Counted from the stretch's first letter, positions 25,494 through 33,594 are shown. The stretch is DNA of 64,000 nucleotides from Kitasatospora sp. NBC_00458 (GCF_036013975.1 NZ_CP107904.1:7597001-7661000); one strand, 5' to 3'. A program made the numbers and translations. Notes: generated from the letters alone by a model not told the origin.

Positions 25494-26915
25494 CTACGGC
25501 GTGTCCTTCGGATCACGCCGGACCGGTTCCCGGGCGCGATCCGAACCGCGGCCGGTGCGGTGGTCGGCCGTGTGGTGGCCGGTCGTGCGGTGGTCGGCCG
25601 TGTGATGGCCGAGCGTGTGGTGGTCACCGGTGGACCCGGTGCGGTGGTCGGTGTCGCGCTCCGCGTCCCGGGCGGCGATGGCCGCGGCGATGCGCGGCAG
25701 GTCGGCGGGCCGGGCCGGGTCCAGGCCGGTGAGGACGGCGATCCGGCGCAGCCGGTAGTCGACGGTGTTCGGGTGCAGGTGGAGCAGCTGCGCGGTGTGA
25801 CGGCGGTTCAGCCCGCCCGACAGGTGGGCGCGGAGGGTGGTGAGCAGCTCGCCGCCCTCCTCCAGGGGTGCGAGCAGTGAGGCGAGCCGCGACCTGGCCT
25901 GGCTGGGCCTGCTGAGCTGGTATTCGAGCAGGAGGTCGTCCAGCCGGTGCAGCCCGGGAGGCCGGCCGACGGCCCGCGCCACGCGCAGCACCTCGTCGGC
26001 GAGGGCGGCCGCCGCCGGCACCCCGGGCGGTGCCGCGGCCGCCGCGCCGGCCCGGACGGTGACGCCCGCCGCGCGTGCGGTGCGGTCCACGGTCTCGGCG
26101 AGCCGCTGCCAGACGCCGTCCGGTACGGCCTCCGGCCGGTGCTCCAGCGGGACCAGCACCACCCCGCCGGTGGCGGTGAGCGACGAGAGTGCCGACTGCC
26201 GTGTGGCGTGGTCGAGTTCGGCGCGCATCCGGCGCAGCTTGCGGTGCCCGGCCACGGTCCGCTCGACGCCGGGGGCCCGCTCGTCGGGGTGGTCGTCGAC
26301 GGCGAGGCGGAGCACGGCGTAGGCGGCCGGGAGGTGGAGCCCCGCGCGTCCGGCGGCCTCCTCGGCGGGTGCGCCGTCGAGGAGGGCGGTGAGCAGGGCG
26401 TGCCGGGCGGTCCGCCGTTCGTCGGCGCCGGAGCGCCGTTCGTCCAGGTAGCCCGCGCCGGCGGCGGCGGTCGCCTGGCGGAGCTGGTCGAGCAGCAGCC
26501 GGTTGAGCACCAGCAGGTCGGCCGCGTCGCCGTCGCGGGCGTGCCGGGTGACGAGCTCCCAGCAGACCTCCAGCCCCAGGTGGTGGGCGAGCAGGACGGC
26601 GTCCAGCGGCACGCCCTCCTCGGCGCGCCGTGCGGCGGCCTCCCGGACGGCGGCGAACTCCGCTGCGGGGGCGGGCAGCCCGGTGCGGACGGCGTGGGCG
26701 AGCGCGCGGATCCGGCGTTCGGTGACCTGGGCCAGTTCGCCGGCGAGCTGTTCGCGGGGCAGTCGGCGGTACGTCGGCACCCGGTCGAGCAGTGCGGCGA
26801 TGACGGCTTCGACCAACTCCGGTACGGCGCCGAGCAGGCACTGGTCGGCGGGGACGCCGCCGATCACGGGGATCCGCCAGCCGGCGGCTCGGGCGGGTGA
26901 ATTGTGACCGGTCAC
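25494..26915 (-). CDS. PucR-type transcriptional regulator with His-rich tail
   Basis: A 473-residue CdaR/PucR-like regulator. The N-terminal domain (about 20-160) is helical. A middle GGDEF-like/diguanylate-like domain (about 185-335) is followed by a PucR-type HTH at about 350-400 (AQLLHLHPNTVDYRLRRIA then VLTGLDP). After this comes an odd 65-residue tail rich in His, Asp, Thr and Arg with the repeat GHHTADHRT(T/G). It is encoded by two exact-length 30-bp units (25557-25586, 25587-25616). The start is uncertain: GTG at 26915 is used here, with a TTG at 26948 also open. It is divergent from a lipase gene, with palindromes between them. Confidence 0.78.
   Translation of the reverse strand: MTGHNSPARAAGWRIPVIGGVPADQCLLGAVPELVEAVIAALLDRVPTYRRLPREQLAGELAQVTERRIRALAHAVRTGLPAPAAEFAAVREAAARRAEEGVPLDAVLLAHHLGLEVCWELVTRHARDGDAADLLVLNRLLLDQLRQATAAAGAGYLDERRSGADERRTARHALLTALLDGAPAEEAAGRAGLHLPAAYAVLRLAVDDHPDERAPGVERTVAGHRKLRRMRAELDHATRQSALSSLTATGGVVLVPLEHRPEAVPDGVWQRLAETVDRTARAAGVTVRAGAAAAAPPGVPAAAALADEVLRVARAVGRPPGLHRLDDLLLEYQLSRPSQARSRLASLLAPLEEGGELLTTLRAHLSGGLNRRHTAQLLHLHPNTVDYRLRRIAVLTGLDPARPADLPRIAAAIAARDAERDTDHRTGSTGDHHTLGHHTADHRTTGHHTADHRTGRGSDRAREPVRRDPKDTP
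25557..25628. repeat. 30-bp tandem repeat inside the PucR-type gene
   Basis: Two 30-bp copies that begin GCGGTGGTCGGCCGTGTG, plus a partial third (25617-25628), encode the 10-residue His-rich unit in the C-terminal tail of the regulator. Confidence 0.8.
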
Positions 26916-26916
26916 A
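26903..26916. promoter_or_regulatory. 14-bp palindrome at the PucR-type gene start
   Basis: TGTGACCGGTCACA is perfectly self-complementary and overlaps the proposed GTG start (26915). It resembles half of a CRP-type site but the spacing is 4, not 6. Possible autoregulatory operator. Confidence 0.5.
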
Positions 26917-26989
26917 GGGATCACCGTCCAGGTCTGGGGGACACCCAAGGGCCAGGTCGGAGGGGCGACCGCATGATGGAGCCACTCGG

Positions 26990-27005
26990 GTTACCTGTTG
27001 GTAAC
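26990..27005. promoter_or_regulatory. GTTACC-TGTT-GGTAAC inverted repeat upstream of lipase
   Basis: A perfect 6-bp inverted repeat (16 bp in all) lies 24 bp before the preferred TTG start of the lipase gene. It could be an operator for the adjacent PucR-type or another regulator, or an mRNA leader hairpin. Seen directly; role inferred. Confidence 0.5.
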
Positions 27006-27029
27006 AAACTTCCGCCGTGGAGGCAACAG

Positions 27030-28019
27030 TTGAGAACCCCACTTCTCCGCTTCGCCGCAGGACCGGTACGCCGCAGGATCCTCGGGCCGCTCGGCTCGGC
27101 CCTGCTGGCGGGCGCGCTGCTCGCCGGCGGCCCGGCCGGGGCGGCGCGGGCGGCGGACGCGACCCCCACCGCGCCCGCCGCCGTCACCGCCGTACCCGCC
27201 GTCACCGCCCCGGCCGGTGAACTCCCGCCCGACGGCGACCAGGTGGCGTCGCCGCCCGGCGCCAACGACTGGAACTGCCGGCCGAGCGCGGCGCACCCGA
27301 ACCCGGTCGTCCTGGTGCACGGCACCTTCGCGAACCGGTACGAGAACTGGCTCGCGCTCTCCCCGCTGCTGAAGGGCAAGGGCTACTGCGTCTTCGCCCT
27401 GGACTACGGCATGGTCCCCGGAGTCACCTCGTCCGGCAGCGGACTGCTGCTGCCGATCGGCGGGCTCGGCCCGGTCGCGGAGTCGGCGGCCCAGCTGGGC
27501 CGGTTCGTCGACCTCGTGCGCACGGCGACCGGTGCCGCGAAGGTCGACATCGTGGGCCACTCGCAGGGCGGCATGCTCCCGAACTACTACCTGAAGTTCC
27601 TCGGGGGCGCGGCGAAGGTCGACAAGGTGATCGGACTGGCGCCGTCGAACCACGGCACGACGCTCTCCGGGATCGCCAACCTGGCCCCGTACTTCCCGCG
27701 GGTCGCCGAACTGATCTACACCGTGTGCGCCGCGTGCCGGGACCAGGTGGCGGGCTCGGACTTCAACCGGGCCATGGCCTCGAAGCCGGACACCGTGCCG
27801 GGCGTCCGCTACACCGTGATCGCGACGGTCTACGACGAGGTCGTCACGCCGTACCGGACCCAGTTCCTGACCGGGGCGAACGTGAACAACGTGGTGCTGC
27901 AGGACCGTTGCCCGGTCTCGCTGGCCGAGCACGTGGCGATCGCCTTCTCGCCGACCGCGCTGCACCTCGTCGCCAACGCCCTGGATCCGGCCCGCGCCAC
28001 GCCGGTGATCTGCGGCTGA
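27030..28019 (+). CDS. secreted class 2 lipase (alpha/beta hydrolase)
   Basis: A 329-residue secreted lipase/esterase. The signal peptide runs from LRTPLLRFAAGPVRRR through a hydrophobic core to GAARA-ADA (about residue 40). The oxyanion region is VVLVHGTFANRYENW, and the nucleophile elbow is VGHSQGGMLPNYY. Asp and His of the triad are plausible in TVYDEVVTPY and LAEHVAIAF. Cys residues (WNCRP, YCVF, CAAC, DRC, VICG) fit disulfides in an exported enzyme. I chose TTG at 27030 because GGAGG is 6 nt upstream. The in-frame ATG at 26973 (GGAGGGG upstream) is a real alternative that would place the 26990 inverted repeat inside the coding region. Confidence 0.87.
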   Translation: MRTPLLRFAAGPVRRRILGPLGSALLAGALLAGGPAGAARAADATPTAPAAVTAVPAVTAPAGELPPDGDQVASPPGANDWNCRPSAAHPNPVVLVHGTFANRYENWLALSPLLKGKGYCVFALDYGMVPGVTSSGSGLLLPIGGLGPVAESAAQLGRFVDLVRTATGAAKVDIVGHSQGGMLPNYYLKFLGGAAKVDKVIGLAPSNHGTTLSGIANLAPYFPRVAELIYTVCAACRDQVAGSDFNRAMASKPDTVPGVRYTVIATVYDEVVTPYRTQFLTGANVNNVVLQDRCPVSLAEHVAIAFSPTALHLVANALDPARATPVICG

Positions 28020-28071
28020 GGCGGGTGGGCGGCTGAGGCGGGCGGGGGCGGTCTGCCGCCGTCGCGGGGGA

Positions 28072-28110
28072 GCTGCGCAGGAAGTCGGACCGGCCGACTT
28101 CCTGCGCAGC
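28072..28110. terminator. hairpin terminator, copy of a dispersed GGAAGTCGG-type repeat
   Basis: A 17-bp perfect stem (28072-28088 with 28094-28110) and 5-nt loop ACCGG, 53 nt after the lipase stop. Its core GGAAGTCGG-N5-CCGACTTCC recurs four times at 59.0-59.6 kb. Confidence 0.85.
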
Positions 28111-28205
28111 GGCACGTCCGTGCCGGGACCGAGGGCTCCGGCACCCGGGCCGCCGTGGCCGGCGGAAACGCGCTCCCCGCCGTCGCGTCCACGGGCTACC
28201 GAGCT

Positions 28206-28236
28206 CTTTGCAAAGCCCTGCCGGGACTTTGCAAAG
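28206..28236. repeat. paired CTTTGCAAAG palindromes
   Basis: The 10-bp palindrome CTTTGCAAAG occurs at 28206-28215 and again at 28227-28236, 21 bp apart centre to centre (two DNA helical turns). It lies just downstream of the hutD-like stop codon, between convergent genes. Confidence 0.8.
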
Positions 28237-28241
28237 TCGTC

Positions 28242-28823
28242 CTAGGCGGTGCTGGCTTCGCGGAAGGTGATCACGGCGGTCACGCCGTCGGGCCGCAGCT
28301 CGTACGGGCCGGGCTCGTCGAGGAGCGCGCCGTCGTAGCGGGCGAGGGCGGTGGCGCCGGCGGTCGCGGTGCCGGACAGGCAGACCAGCAGGACGGTGGC
28401 GCCGTCCGGGACGTCCACCGCGCGGGGCGCGTCGGCGAGCAGGAGTTCGGCGGTGACGCGGCCGCGGCGGGTCATCACGTTGAAGTCGACCAGCGGGCCG
28501 CCGAGCAGCCGGCAGTCGGTGGCCGCGTCCCCGGCGAAGGCGAGCGGACGGAACGGGGCGTCGACGACGTGCTCGACGCCGTCGACGGTCAGGGCCATCC
28601 CCTCGCCCTCGACCAGCGTGATCACCCGGTCGATGCCCGGGAAGGCCGAGAACGGGCCGGCCGACGCGACGTCCGCCAGGCTGACCCGCCAGCCGAAGTC
28701 GTCCAGCCCGGAGCCTGCGGGGCACCCGGCCACCTCCCTGGTCACTCCGCCGCCGTTCCGCCAGGCCGTGGCAGGGCGCTCGGCGGCGGGGAGGAGCCGG
28801 ACCGGTCCGCTGTTGCTCGTCAT
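28242..28823 (-). CDS. HutD/Ves family cupin-like protein
   Basis: A 193-residue HutD-family protein. It starts MTSNSGPVRLLPAAERP and has the conserved TAWRNGGGVTREVA, FGWRVSLADVASAGPFSAFPG and GPLVDFNVMTRRGR blocks. HutD is a two-cupin protein associated with histidine utilisation in other bacteria, where it may bind formylglutamate. No hut genes are present here, so the role is open. The start at 28823 (fourth codon of the longest frame, MTSN) looks best; ATG at 28832 is possible. It follows the MFS gene in the same direction after 183 bp. Confidence 0.82.
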   Translation of the reverse strand: MTSNSGPVRLLPAAERPATAWRNGGGVTREVAGCPAGSGLDDFGWRVSLADVASAGPFSAFPGIDRVITLVEGEGMALTVDGVEHVVDAPFRPLAFAGDAATDCRLLGGPLVDFNVMTRRGRVTAELLLADAPRAVDVPDGATVLLVCLSGTATAGATALARYDGALLDEPGPYELRPDGVTAVITFREASTA

Positions 28824-29006
28824 GGCGCGCATCCTCGCACGGCGGGGCGGGCCGGGGGGCCTCTGGGCGGCGGGTGGTGGGCCGAGCGGTGGGTCGTCGG
28901 GCCCCGGCCGGGTGGTCGCGGGCGCGGCGGCGACGCCGGTCCGGTCCCGTGGCGGGCGGTGGGGATGCCGGCGGGGACGGGACGGGGCAGGTCGTCGGGC
29001 GGCGGG

Positions 29007-30356
29007 TCAGCGCCTGCGGGCGGTGAGGGGGAGGACGGCGGCGGCGACGGCGGCGGCCGCCACGGTGGTGAGGGCGAGCGGGAGGCTGCTCGCGTCCGCG
29101 AGGAAGCCGATGACGGGCGGGCCGATGAGCATGCCGCCGTACCCGAGGGTGGAGGCGAACGCCACCGCCTGCGGGCCGCCGCCGGCGCCCGCCCGGGCGA
29201 TGGCGAGCGGGAAGATGTTGGCCAGGCCGAGCCCGACCAGCACGAATCCGGCCAGGGCGAGCGGCACCGCCGGGGCGAGCGCGGCGAGCAGCATCCCGGC
29301 CGCCGCGGTGAGCCCGCCGAGGACCATCAGCCGGGTCTGGCCGAGCCGGGCGGAGAGCCAGGAGCCGCCGATCCGGCCCGTCGTCATGGCGAGTGCGTAG
29401 GCCACGTAGCCGGCGGCGGCCACTCCGGCGCTCGCGTGGACGTCGTCGGTCAGGTGCAGGGTGGTCCAGTCGGCGACGGCGCCCTCGCCGTACGCGCAGC
29501 AGAGCGCGGTGAGGCCGAGCAGGAGGACGAGCAGCCGGGTGTGCGCCGGGCGGCCGTCGGATCCGGTCTCGGTCCCGGTCCCGGTCTCGGTCCCGGCCTC
29601 GGTCCCGGATCCGGTCCCGCCTGCGGCTTCGGGGTCGGTCGCGGCCGCCGGGGCGGGCACGCCCGCGGCCGGGCTGCGCAGCAGCACGGCGCCAGCGACC
29701 GCGGTGACCGCCAGGCCCAGCAGACCGCTGAGCGCGAGTGACCAGCCGGCGGTGACGGCGCCCGCGACCAGGCCGCCGGCGCCCGCGCCGAGCAGGCCGC
29801 CGAGGCTGTAGCCGGCGTGGAAGCTGGGCATGACGGGGCGCCGGAGTTCGGCGACTATCTCGACGGCGGCGCTGTTCATGGCGACGTTGGCGCCGCCGTA
29901 CCCGGCGCCGAAGAGGAACAGGACGCCGCCGAGGGCGGCCACCGAGTGGGTGTGGGCGGGCAGCGGGACGGCCAGGCTGAGCAGGGCGAGGGAGGCGACG
30001 GTGACCGGCCGCGACCCGTACCGCAGGCAGAGCCGCCCGACGACCGGCATGGTGGCGACGGCCCCGGCGGAGACGCAGAGCAGGGCCAGTCCGAGGGCGC
30101 TGTGGGAGGCGCTGACCTGGCTCCGGATGTCCGGGATGCGGACGACCCAAGCGGCGAAGAGGAAGCCGTCGACCGCGAAGAAGGCGGTGAGGGCGATCCG
30201 CGCGGCACTCCAGGCGGTGCGGGCGGAGGGCCCGGCGGAGGGTCCGCCGCGGTATCGAGTGAGGTCGGGGCTGTGGGGATCGGGGGTGTTGCTGCGAGAC
30301 TGGGGGGACGGCGGGTCGGCGGGGGCGAGGGGACGGATTTTGTTTCGGAGCGGCAC
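29007..30356 (-). CDS. MFS transporter (fucose permease-like)
   Basis: A 449-residue major facilitator with about 12 hydrophobic helices beginning near residue 50 (AARIALTAFFAVDGFLFAAW). Characteristic of this subfamily are RIPDIR after helix 1 and FGAGYGGANVAMNSAAVE. A central hydrophilic loop (about 225-250) is a Gly/Thr/Glu repeat (GTEAGTETGTGTETG). Such carriers often export or import sugars or small acids. GTG at 30356 is the only in-frame start ahead of helix 1. It lies just 17 bp from the start of the divergent ROK regulator gene, which suggests sugar-responsive regulation. Substrate unknown. Confidence 0.82.
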   Translation of the reverse strand: MPLRNKIRPLAPADPPSPQSRSNTPDPHSPDLTRYRGGPSAGPSARTAWSAARIALTAFFAVDGFLFAAWVVRIPDIRSQVSASHSALGLALLCVSAGAVATMPVVGRLCLRYGSRPVTVASLALLSLAVPLPAHTHSVAALGGVLFLFGAGYGGANVAMNSAAVEIVAELRRPVMPSFHAGYSLGGLLGAGAGGLVAGAVTAGWSLALSGLLGLAVTAVAGAVLLRSPAAGVPAPAAATDPEAAGGTGSGTEAGTETGTGTETGSDGRPAHTRLLVLLLGLTALCCAYGEGAVADWTTLHLTDDVHASAGVAAAGYVAYALAMTTGRIGGSWLSARLGQTRLMVLGGLTAAAGMLLAALAPAVPLALAGFVLVGLGLANIFPLAIARAGAGGGPQAVAFASTLGYGGMLIGPPVIGFLADASSLPLALTTVAAAAVAAAVLPLTARRR

Positions 30357-30373
30357 AAAGTAACAATAGGCAC
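30338..30373. promoter_or_regulatory. overlapping divergent promoters of MFS and ROK genes
   Basis: AT-rich island between two GTG starts only 17 bp apart. Rightward: -35-like TTGTTT (30340-30345) and -10-like AACAAT (30362-30367), with GTG 30374 seven bases on. Leftward: -10-like TATTGT (30368-30363), with GTG 30356 seven bases on. Both transcripts would be leaderless and their -10 elements overlap. Inference from sequence only. Confidence 0.45.
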
Positions 30374-31651
30374 GTGCAGCTCACACCATCAAGTCCCAGG
30401 CCCGGCTCCGGAGCCGACTCCGACGCGCAGCGCGACGCCCACCGCCGCTCGGCTCCCGACCGCGGCCGGACGCTGCTGGGACCGGCGCTCTCGCTCATCC
30501 ACACCGGCCAGACGCCGACCCGCTCGGCGCTCACCCGCGCGCTGGACGTCACCAGGGCCACCGCCGGAGCCGTCACCGCCGAACTGGAGGCGCTCGGCCT
30601 GATCACGGTCGACTCCCGCCCCGCCGGCGGCGGCCGCGGCCGCCCCTCGCACCGGCTCGCCATCGACCCCGCGGGCCCGGTGGTGATCGCCGGACAGATC
30701 CACGCCGACGGTCTGAGCGTCACCCTGGCCGGACTCGGCGGACTGCTCGACCCGCCGCTCCACCTCCCGCTGCCCGCCGCCACCGACCCGGTGCGACTGC
30801 TGCGCGCCGTCGCCCAGGCCGGTGCCGGACTCGCCCGCGACACCGACCGGCGCTGCCTCGGCGCCGCGCTCGCGCTGCCCAACCCGGTCACCGAACCGGA
30901 CGGCACCGCGCTCGCCGCCCTGCACTTCGCCTGGCCCAGCGGCACCCCCGTCGCCGACCTGTACGACGTCGAGGTGGGCCGCGCCGACCACGGCCCGCGG
31001 GCGCTCGACCCGCTGCCCACCGCGATCGCCAACGACGCCAACCTCGCCGCCCTCGCCGAGTACCGGCACGGCGCCGGGCGCGGGGCCCGCCACCTGCTGC
31101 TGGTGACCTCCGGCCACCGGGGCGTCGGCGGCGCGCTGGTCATCGACGGCCGGCTGCACACCGGCAGCGCCGGCCTCGCCCTGGAGGTCGGCCACCTCAC
31201 CGTCGACCCGCAGGGCCGCCCCTGCGGCTGCGGGAACCGGGGCTGCCTCAACTCCGAGACCGACCCCGACGCGCTCTTCGCCGCCGCCGGGCTCACCCCC
31301 GACCCGGACCGCCCGCTGCTCGACCAGGGGCGCGAACTCTGCCGGGCCGCCGCCACCGACGAGCGGGCCCGGGCCGCCGTCGAGCACGTCATCGACCGGC
31401 TGGGCCTCGGGCTGGCCGGCGTCGCCAACATCCTCAACCCCGACCGGGTGGTGCTCAGCGGGCTCCACCGCGACCTGCTGGAGGCGGCGCCGGACCGGCT
31501 GCGCGCGGTCGTCGCCGAACGCAGCCTCTGGGGGCGCAGCGGCCGGGTGCCGATCGTCGGCGCCGAACTCGCGCACAGCGCGCTGGCGGGGGCGGCCGAG
31601 CTGGGGTGGCTGCCGTACCTGGCGGACCCGCAGTCGGTGCTCCCGGGCTGA
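30374..31651 (+). CDS. ROK family transcriptional regulator/sugar kinase-like protein
   Basis: A 425-residue ROK protein. An N-terminal winged helix (about 35-95) contains TPTRSALTRALDVTRATAGAV and GRGRPSHRLA. It is followed by a sugar-kinase-like fold with IANDANLAALAEY and the ROK zinc motif GHLTVDPQGRPCGCG followed by NRGCL (about 272-292). The HTH places it with NagC/XylR-type repressors rather than free kinases. It is divergent from an MFS carrier 17 bp away, the likely target. The phosphate-binding DxGxT loop at the start of the kinase domain is not intact (AGQIHADGLSV), consistent with a non-catalytic sensor. Effector sugar unknown. Confidence 0.86.
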   Translation: MQLTPSSPRPGSGADSDAQRDAHRRSAPDRGRTLLGPALSLIHTGQTPTRSALTRALDVTRATAGAVTAELEALGLITVDSRPAGGGRGRPSHRLAIDPAGPVVIAGQIHADGLSVTLAGLGGLLDPPLHLPLPAATDPVRLLRAVAQAGAGLARDTDRRCLGAALALPNPVTEPDGTALAALHFAWPSGTPVADLYDVEVGRADHGPRALDPLPTAIANDANLAALAEYRHGAGRGARHLLLVTSGHRGVGGALVIDGRLHTGSAGLALEVGHLTVDPQGRPCGCGNRGCLNSETDPDALFAAAGLTPDPDRPLLDQGRELCRAAATDERARAAVEHVIDRLGLGLAGVANILNPDRVVLSGLHRDLLEAAPDRLRAVVAERSLWGRSGRVPIVGAELAHSALAGAAELGWLPYLADPQSVLPG

Positions 31652-31775
31652 GCGCGGGGCCGGGCGGTCGGGGGCCGGACGGCCGGGGGCGGGGCCGGAA
31701 GGTCGCCGGTCGGGGCGAGCGGGGTGCCGGGCGGTCGGACCAGGGGGATAAGCGGAAGCTGGGCTTTCGCATAAT

Positions 31776-31808
31776 GTCACTTATCGTGACTCTCGTACAC
31801 TCGTAGTG
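31776..31808 (+). promoter_or_regulatory. two inverted repeats upstream of the Cds1-like gene
   Basis: GTCAC-TTATC-GTGAC (31776-31790) and CACT-CGT-AGTG (31798-31808) lie 55-87 bp before the start codon in a locally AT-rich stretch. A -10-like TACACT overlaps the second repeat. Possible operator(s); no regulator gene is adjacent. Confidence 0.45.
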
Positions 31809-31862
31809 AGTACTCGGAGGGGGCTTCGAAGGACTCGAACGACCCGTACGAGGAGAGTGGCC

Positions 31863-32981
31863 ATGAGCACCCAGCCGACCGTCGAGCCGACCGTCGACGT
31901 CGACCGATCCGACGCCGAGTACCGGCGCTGGCTCAAGGAGGCGGTGCGCAAGGTCCAGGCGGACGCCAACCGTTCCGCCGACACCCACCTGCTCCGCTTC
32001 CCGCTCCCCACCGAGTGGGGCATCGACCTCTACCTCAAGGACGAGTCCACCCACCCGACCGGCTCGCTCAAGCACCGGCTGGCCCGCTCGCTCTTCCTCT
32101 ACGGGCTCTGCAACGGCTGGATCCGCCCCGGCAAGCCGGTGATCGAGGCCTCCAGCGGTTCCACCGCCGTCTCCGAGGCGTACTTCGCGCAGCTCGTCGG
32201 GGTGCCGTTCGTCGCGGTGATGGCCAAGTCCACCAGCCAGTCCAAGATCGACCTGATCGAGTTCCACGGCGGGGAGTGTCACCTGGTCGAGCGCTCGGAC
32301 GAGGTGTACGAGGCCTCCGCGCGGCTCGCCGAGGAGACCGGCGGCCACTACATGGACCAGTTCACCTACGCCGAGCGGGCCACCGACTGGCGCGGCAACA
32401 ACAACATCGCCGAGTCGGTCTTCGCCCAGCTGCGCCTGGAGCCGCACCCCGAGCCGGCCTGGATCGTGGCCACCGCCGGCACCGGCGGCACCTCGGCGAC
32501 CATCGCCCGGTACGTCCACTACATGCAGTACGACACCCGGATCTGCGTGGCCGATCCGGAGAACTCCTGCTTCTTCGACGGCTGGGTCCGGCACGATCCG
32601 GACGCGGTCTGCGACAGCGGCTCGCGGATCGAGGGGATCGGCCGGCCCCGGATGGAGCCCAGCTTCGTGCCCGGGGCGATCGACCGGATGATGAAGGTCC
32701 CAGACGCCGCCTCGATCGCCGCGATCCGGGTGCTGGACGGCGTCCTCGGCCGGAAGGCGGGCGCGTCCACCGGGACCGGGCTGTGGAGTGCGCTGCGGGT
32801 CGTCGCCGAGATGCGGGCGGCGGGGGAGCGCGGCAGCGTGGTCACCCTGATCTGCGACCCGGGTGACCGCTACCTCGACAAGTACTACTCGGACGACTGG
32901 CTGGCCGGCGAGCGGATCGACATCGCCCCGTACCGGGACGGGCTGGAGTCGTTCCTGGCCGGCGGCGCCTGGGTGGGCTGA
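31863..32981 (+). CDS. cds1: PLP-dependent L-cysteine desulfhydrase (Cds1-like)
   Basis: A 372-residue cysteine-synthase-fold enzyme. The PLP lysine is in GSLKHRLARS (Lys about 70), the substrate loop is EASSGSTAVSEAYFA, and the phosphate-binding loop is TAGTGGTSATIARY. The preceding KDESTHPTGS and the long C-terminal extension match the actinobacterial Cds1 group (as in mycobacteria), which converts cysteine to pyruvate, ammonia and sulfide. True CysK enzymes have a different KxxxNP(A/T)GS context. The ATG at 31863 has AGGAG 9 nt upstream; an upstream in-frame GTG exists. Cytoplasmic and monocistronic. Desulfhydrase activity is by family resemblance. Confidence 0.82.
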   Translation: MSTQPTVEPTVDVDRSDAEYRRWLKEAVRKVQADANRSADTHLLRFPLPTEWGIDLYLKDESTHPTGSLKHRLARSLFLYGLCNGWIRPGKPVIEASSGSTAVSEAYFAQLVGVPFVAVMAKSTSQSKIDLIEFHGGECHLVERSDEVYEASARLAEETGGHYMDQFTYAERATDWRGNNNIAESVFAQLRLEPHPEPAWIVATAGTGGTSATIARYVHYMQYDTRICVADPENSCFFDGWVRHDPDAVCDSGSRIEGIGRPRMEPSFVPGAIDRMMKVPDAASIAAIRVLDGVLGRKAGASTGTGLWSALRVVAEMRAAGERGSVVTLICDPGDRYLDKYYSDDWLAGERIDIAPYRDGLESFLAGGAWVG

Positions 32982-33018
32982 GCGGGGGCGCGTCCGGGGG
33001 TTCCGGTCTCCGGGGCCA

Positions 33019-33090
33019 CCCGGTTCGCGCGGGCTCGCGGTCTCCCGGTTCGCGCGGGCTCGCGGTCTCCCGGTTCGCGCGGGCTCGCGG
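33019..33090. repeat. 25-bp tandem repeat, 2.9 copies
   Basis: Copies at 33019-33043, 33044-33068 and 33069-33090 begin CCCGGTTCGCGCGGGCTCGC and are identical over the shared length. They lie between the convergent Cds1-like and DUF4267 genes. Confidence 0.9.
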
Positions 33091-33105
33091 GGCCGGGACC
33101 CGGGG

Positions 33106-33594
33106 TCAGGCGGTGGGCCGGCGCTCGGTGAGGAACAGTGCGCCGGTCAGCGCGACCGCCACGGCGGTGGCGCCGTGGATGCCGTACGCGGCGGCCGCCG
33201 AGCCGTGGTGGCTCAGGACGTTGAGCGCGTCGTCCAGCGGGATGAGCGCGTCGACCAGCAGCAGCCAGCCGAGGGCCCGGCGGTGCCCGGTGCCGAGCAG
33301 GACGAGGACGGCGATGCCGGAGGCGAGGTCGCGGATGCCCTTGATGGAGAAGAACGCGGCGGCCTCGCCGTGCGGCCACTCGGGGAGGCCGAAGCCGGAC
33401 ACCGTGCTCTCCGGGGCGAACAGGTAGCTGACGCCGATGTAGCCGATGCCCAGTGCGAGCAGTACGGCGAGGGTGGTGGCGACCTTCTCGCGGAGGGTGC
33501 GGCCGGTGCCGGTGCTGGTGGTCGCGGTGCCGGTGGTGGCGGTCCGGGCGGCGGTGGTCTGGACGGCGGTGGTGGTGGCAGTGGTGCTGGACAT
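33106..33594 (-). CDS. DUF4267 family small membrane protein
   Basis: A 162-residue protein. A Thr/Ala-rich cytoplasmic N-terminus (MSSTTATTTAVQTTA onwards, about 40 residues) is followed by four hydrophobic segments. The DUF4267-like core is YIGVSYLFAPESTVSGFG, FFSIKGIRDLASGI and LVDALIPLDDALNVLSHHG. Start ATG at 33594 with AGGGGG upstream. Divergent from a TetR regulator with two CTAG-containing operators between them, so it is probably the repressed target. The family has no known biochemical role; members resemble DoxX-like small membrane proteins in size. Confidence 0.8.
   Translation of the reverse strand: MSSTTATTTAVQTTAARTATTGTATTSTGTGRTLREKVATTLAVLLALGIGYIGVSYLFAPESTVSGFGLPEWPHGEAAAFFSIKGIRDLASGIAVLVLLGTGHRRALGWLLLVDALIPLDDALNVLSHHGSAAAAYGIHGATAVAVALTGALFLTERRPTA

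Noticed and set aside
26903..26916. CRP-type site
   Set aside because: TGTGA and TCACA half-sites are present but separated by 4 bp instead of 6, so it is reported only as a generic dyad.
27844..31437. 1197-codon leftward open frame
   Set aside because: Passes through the opposite strands of the lipase and ROK genes and an off-frame of the MFS and HutD genes; low-complexity Arg/Pro sequence.
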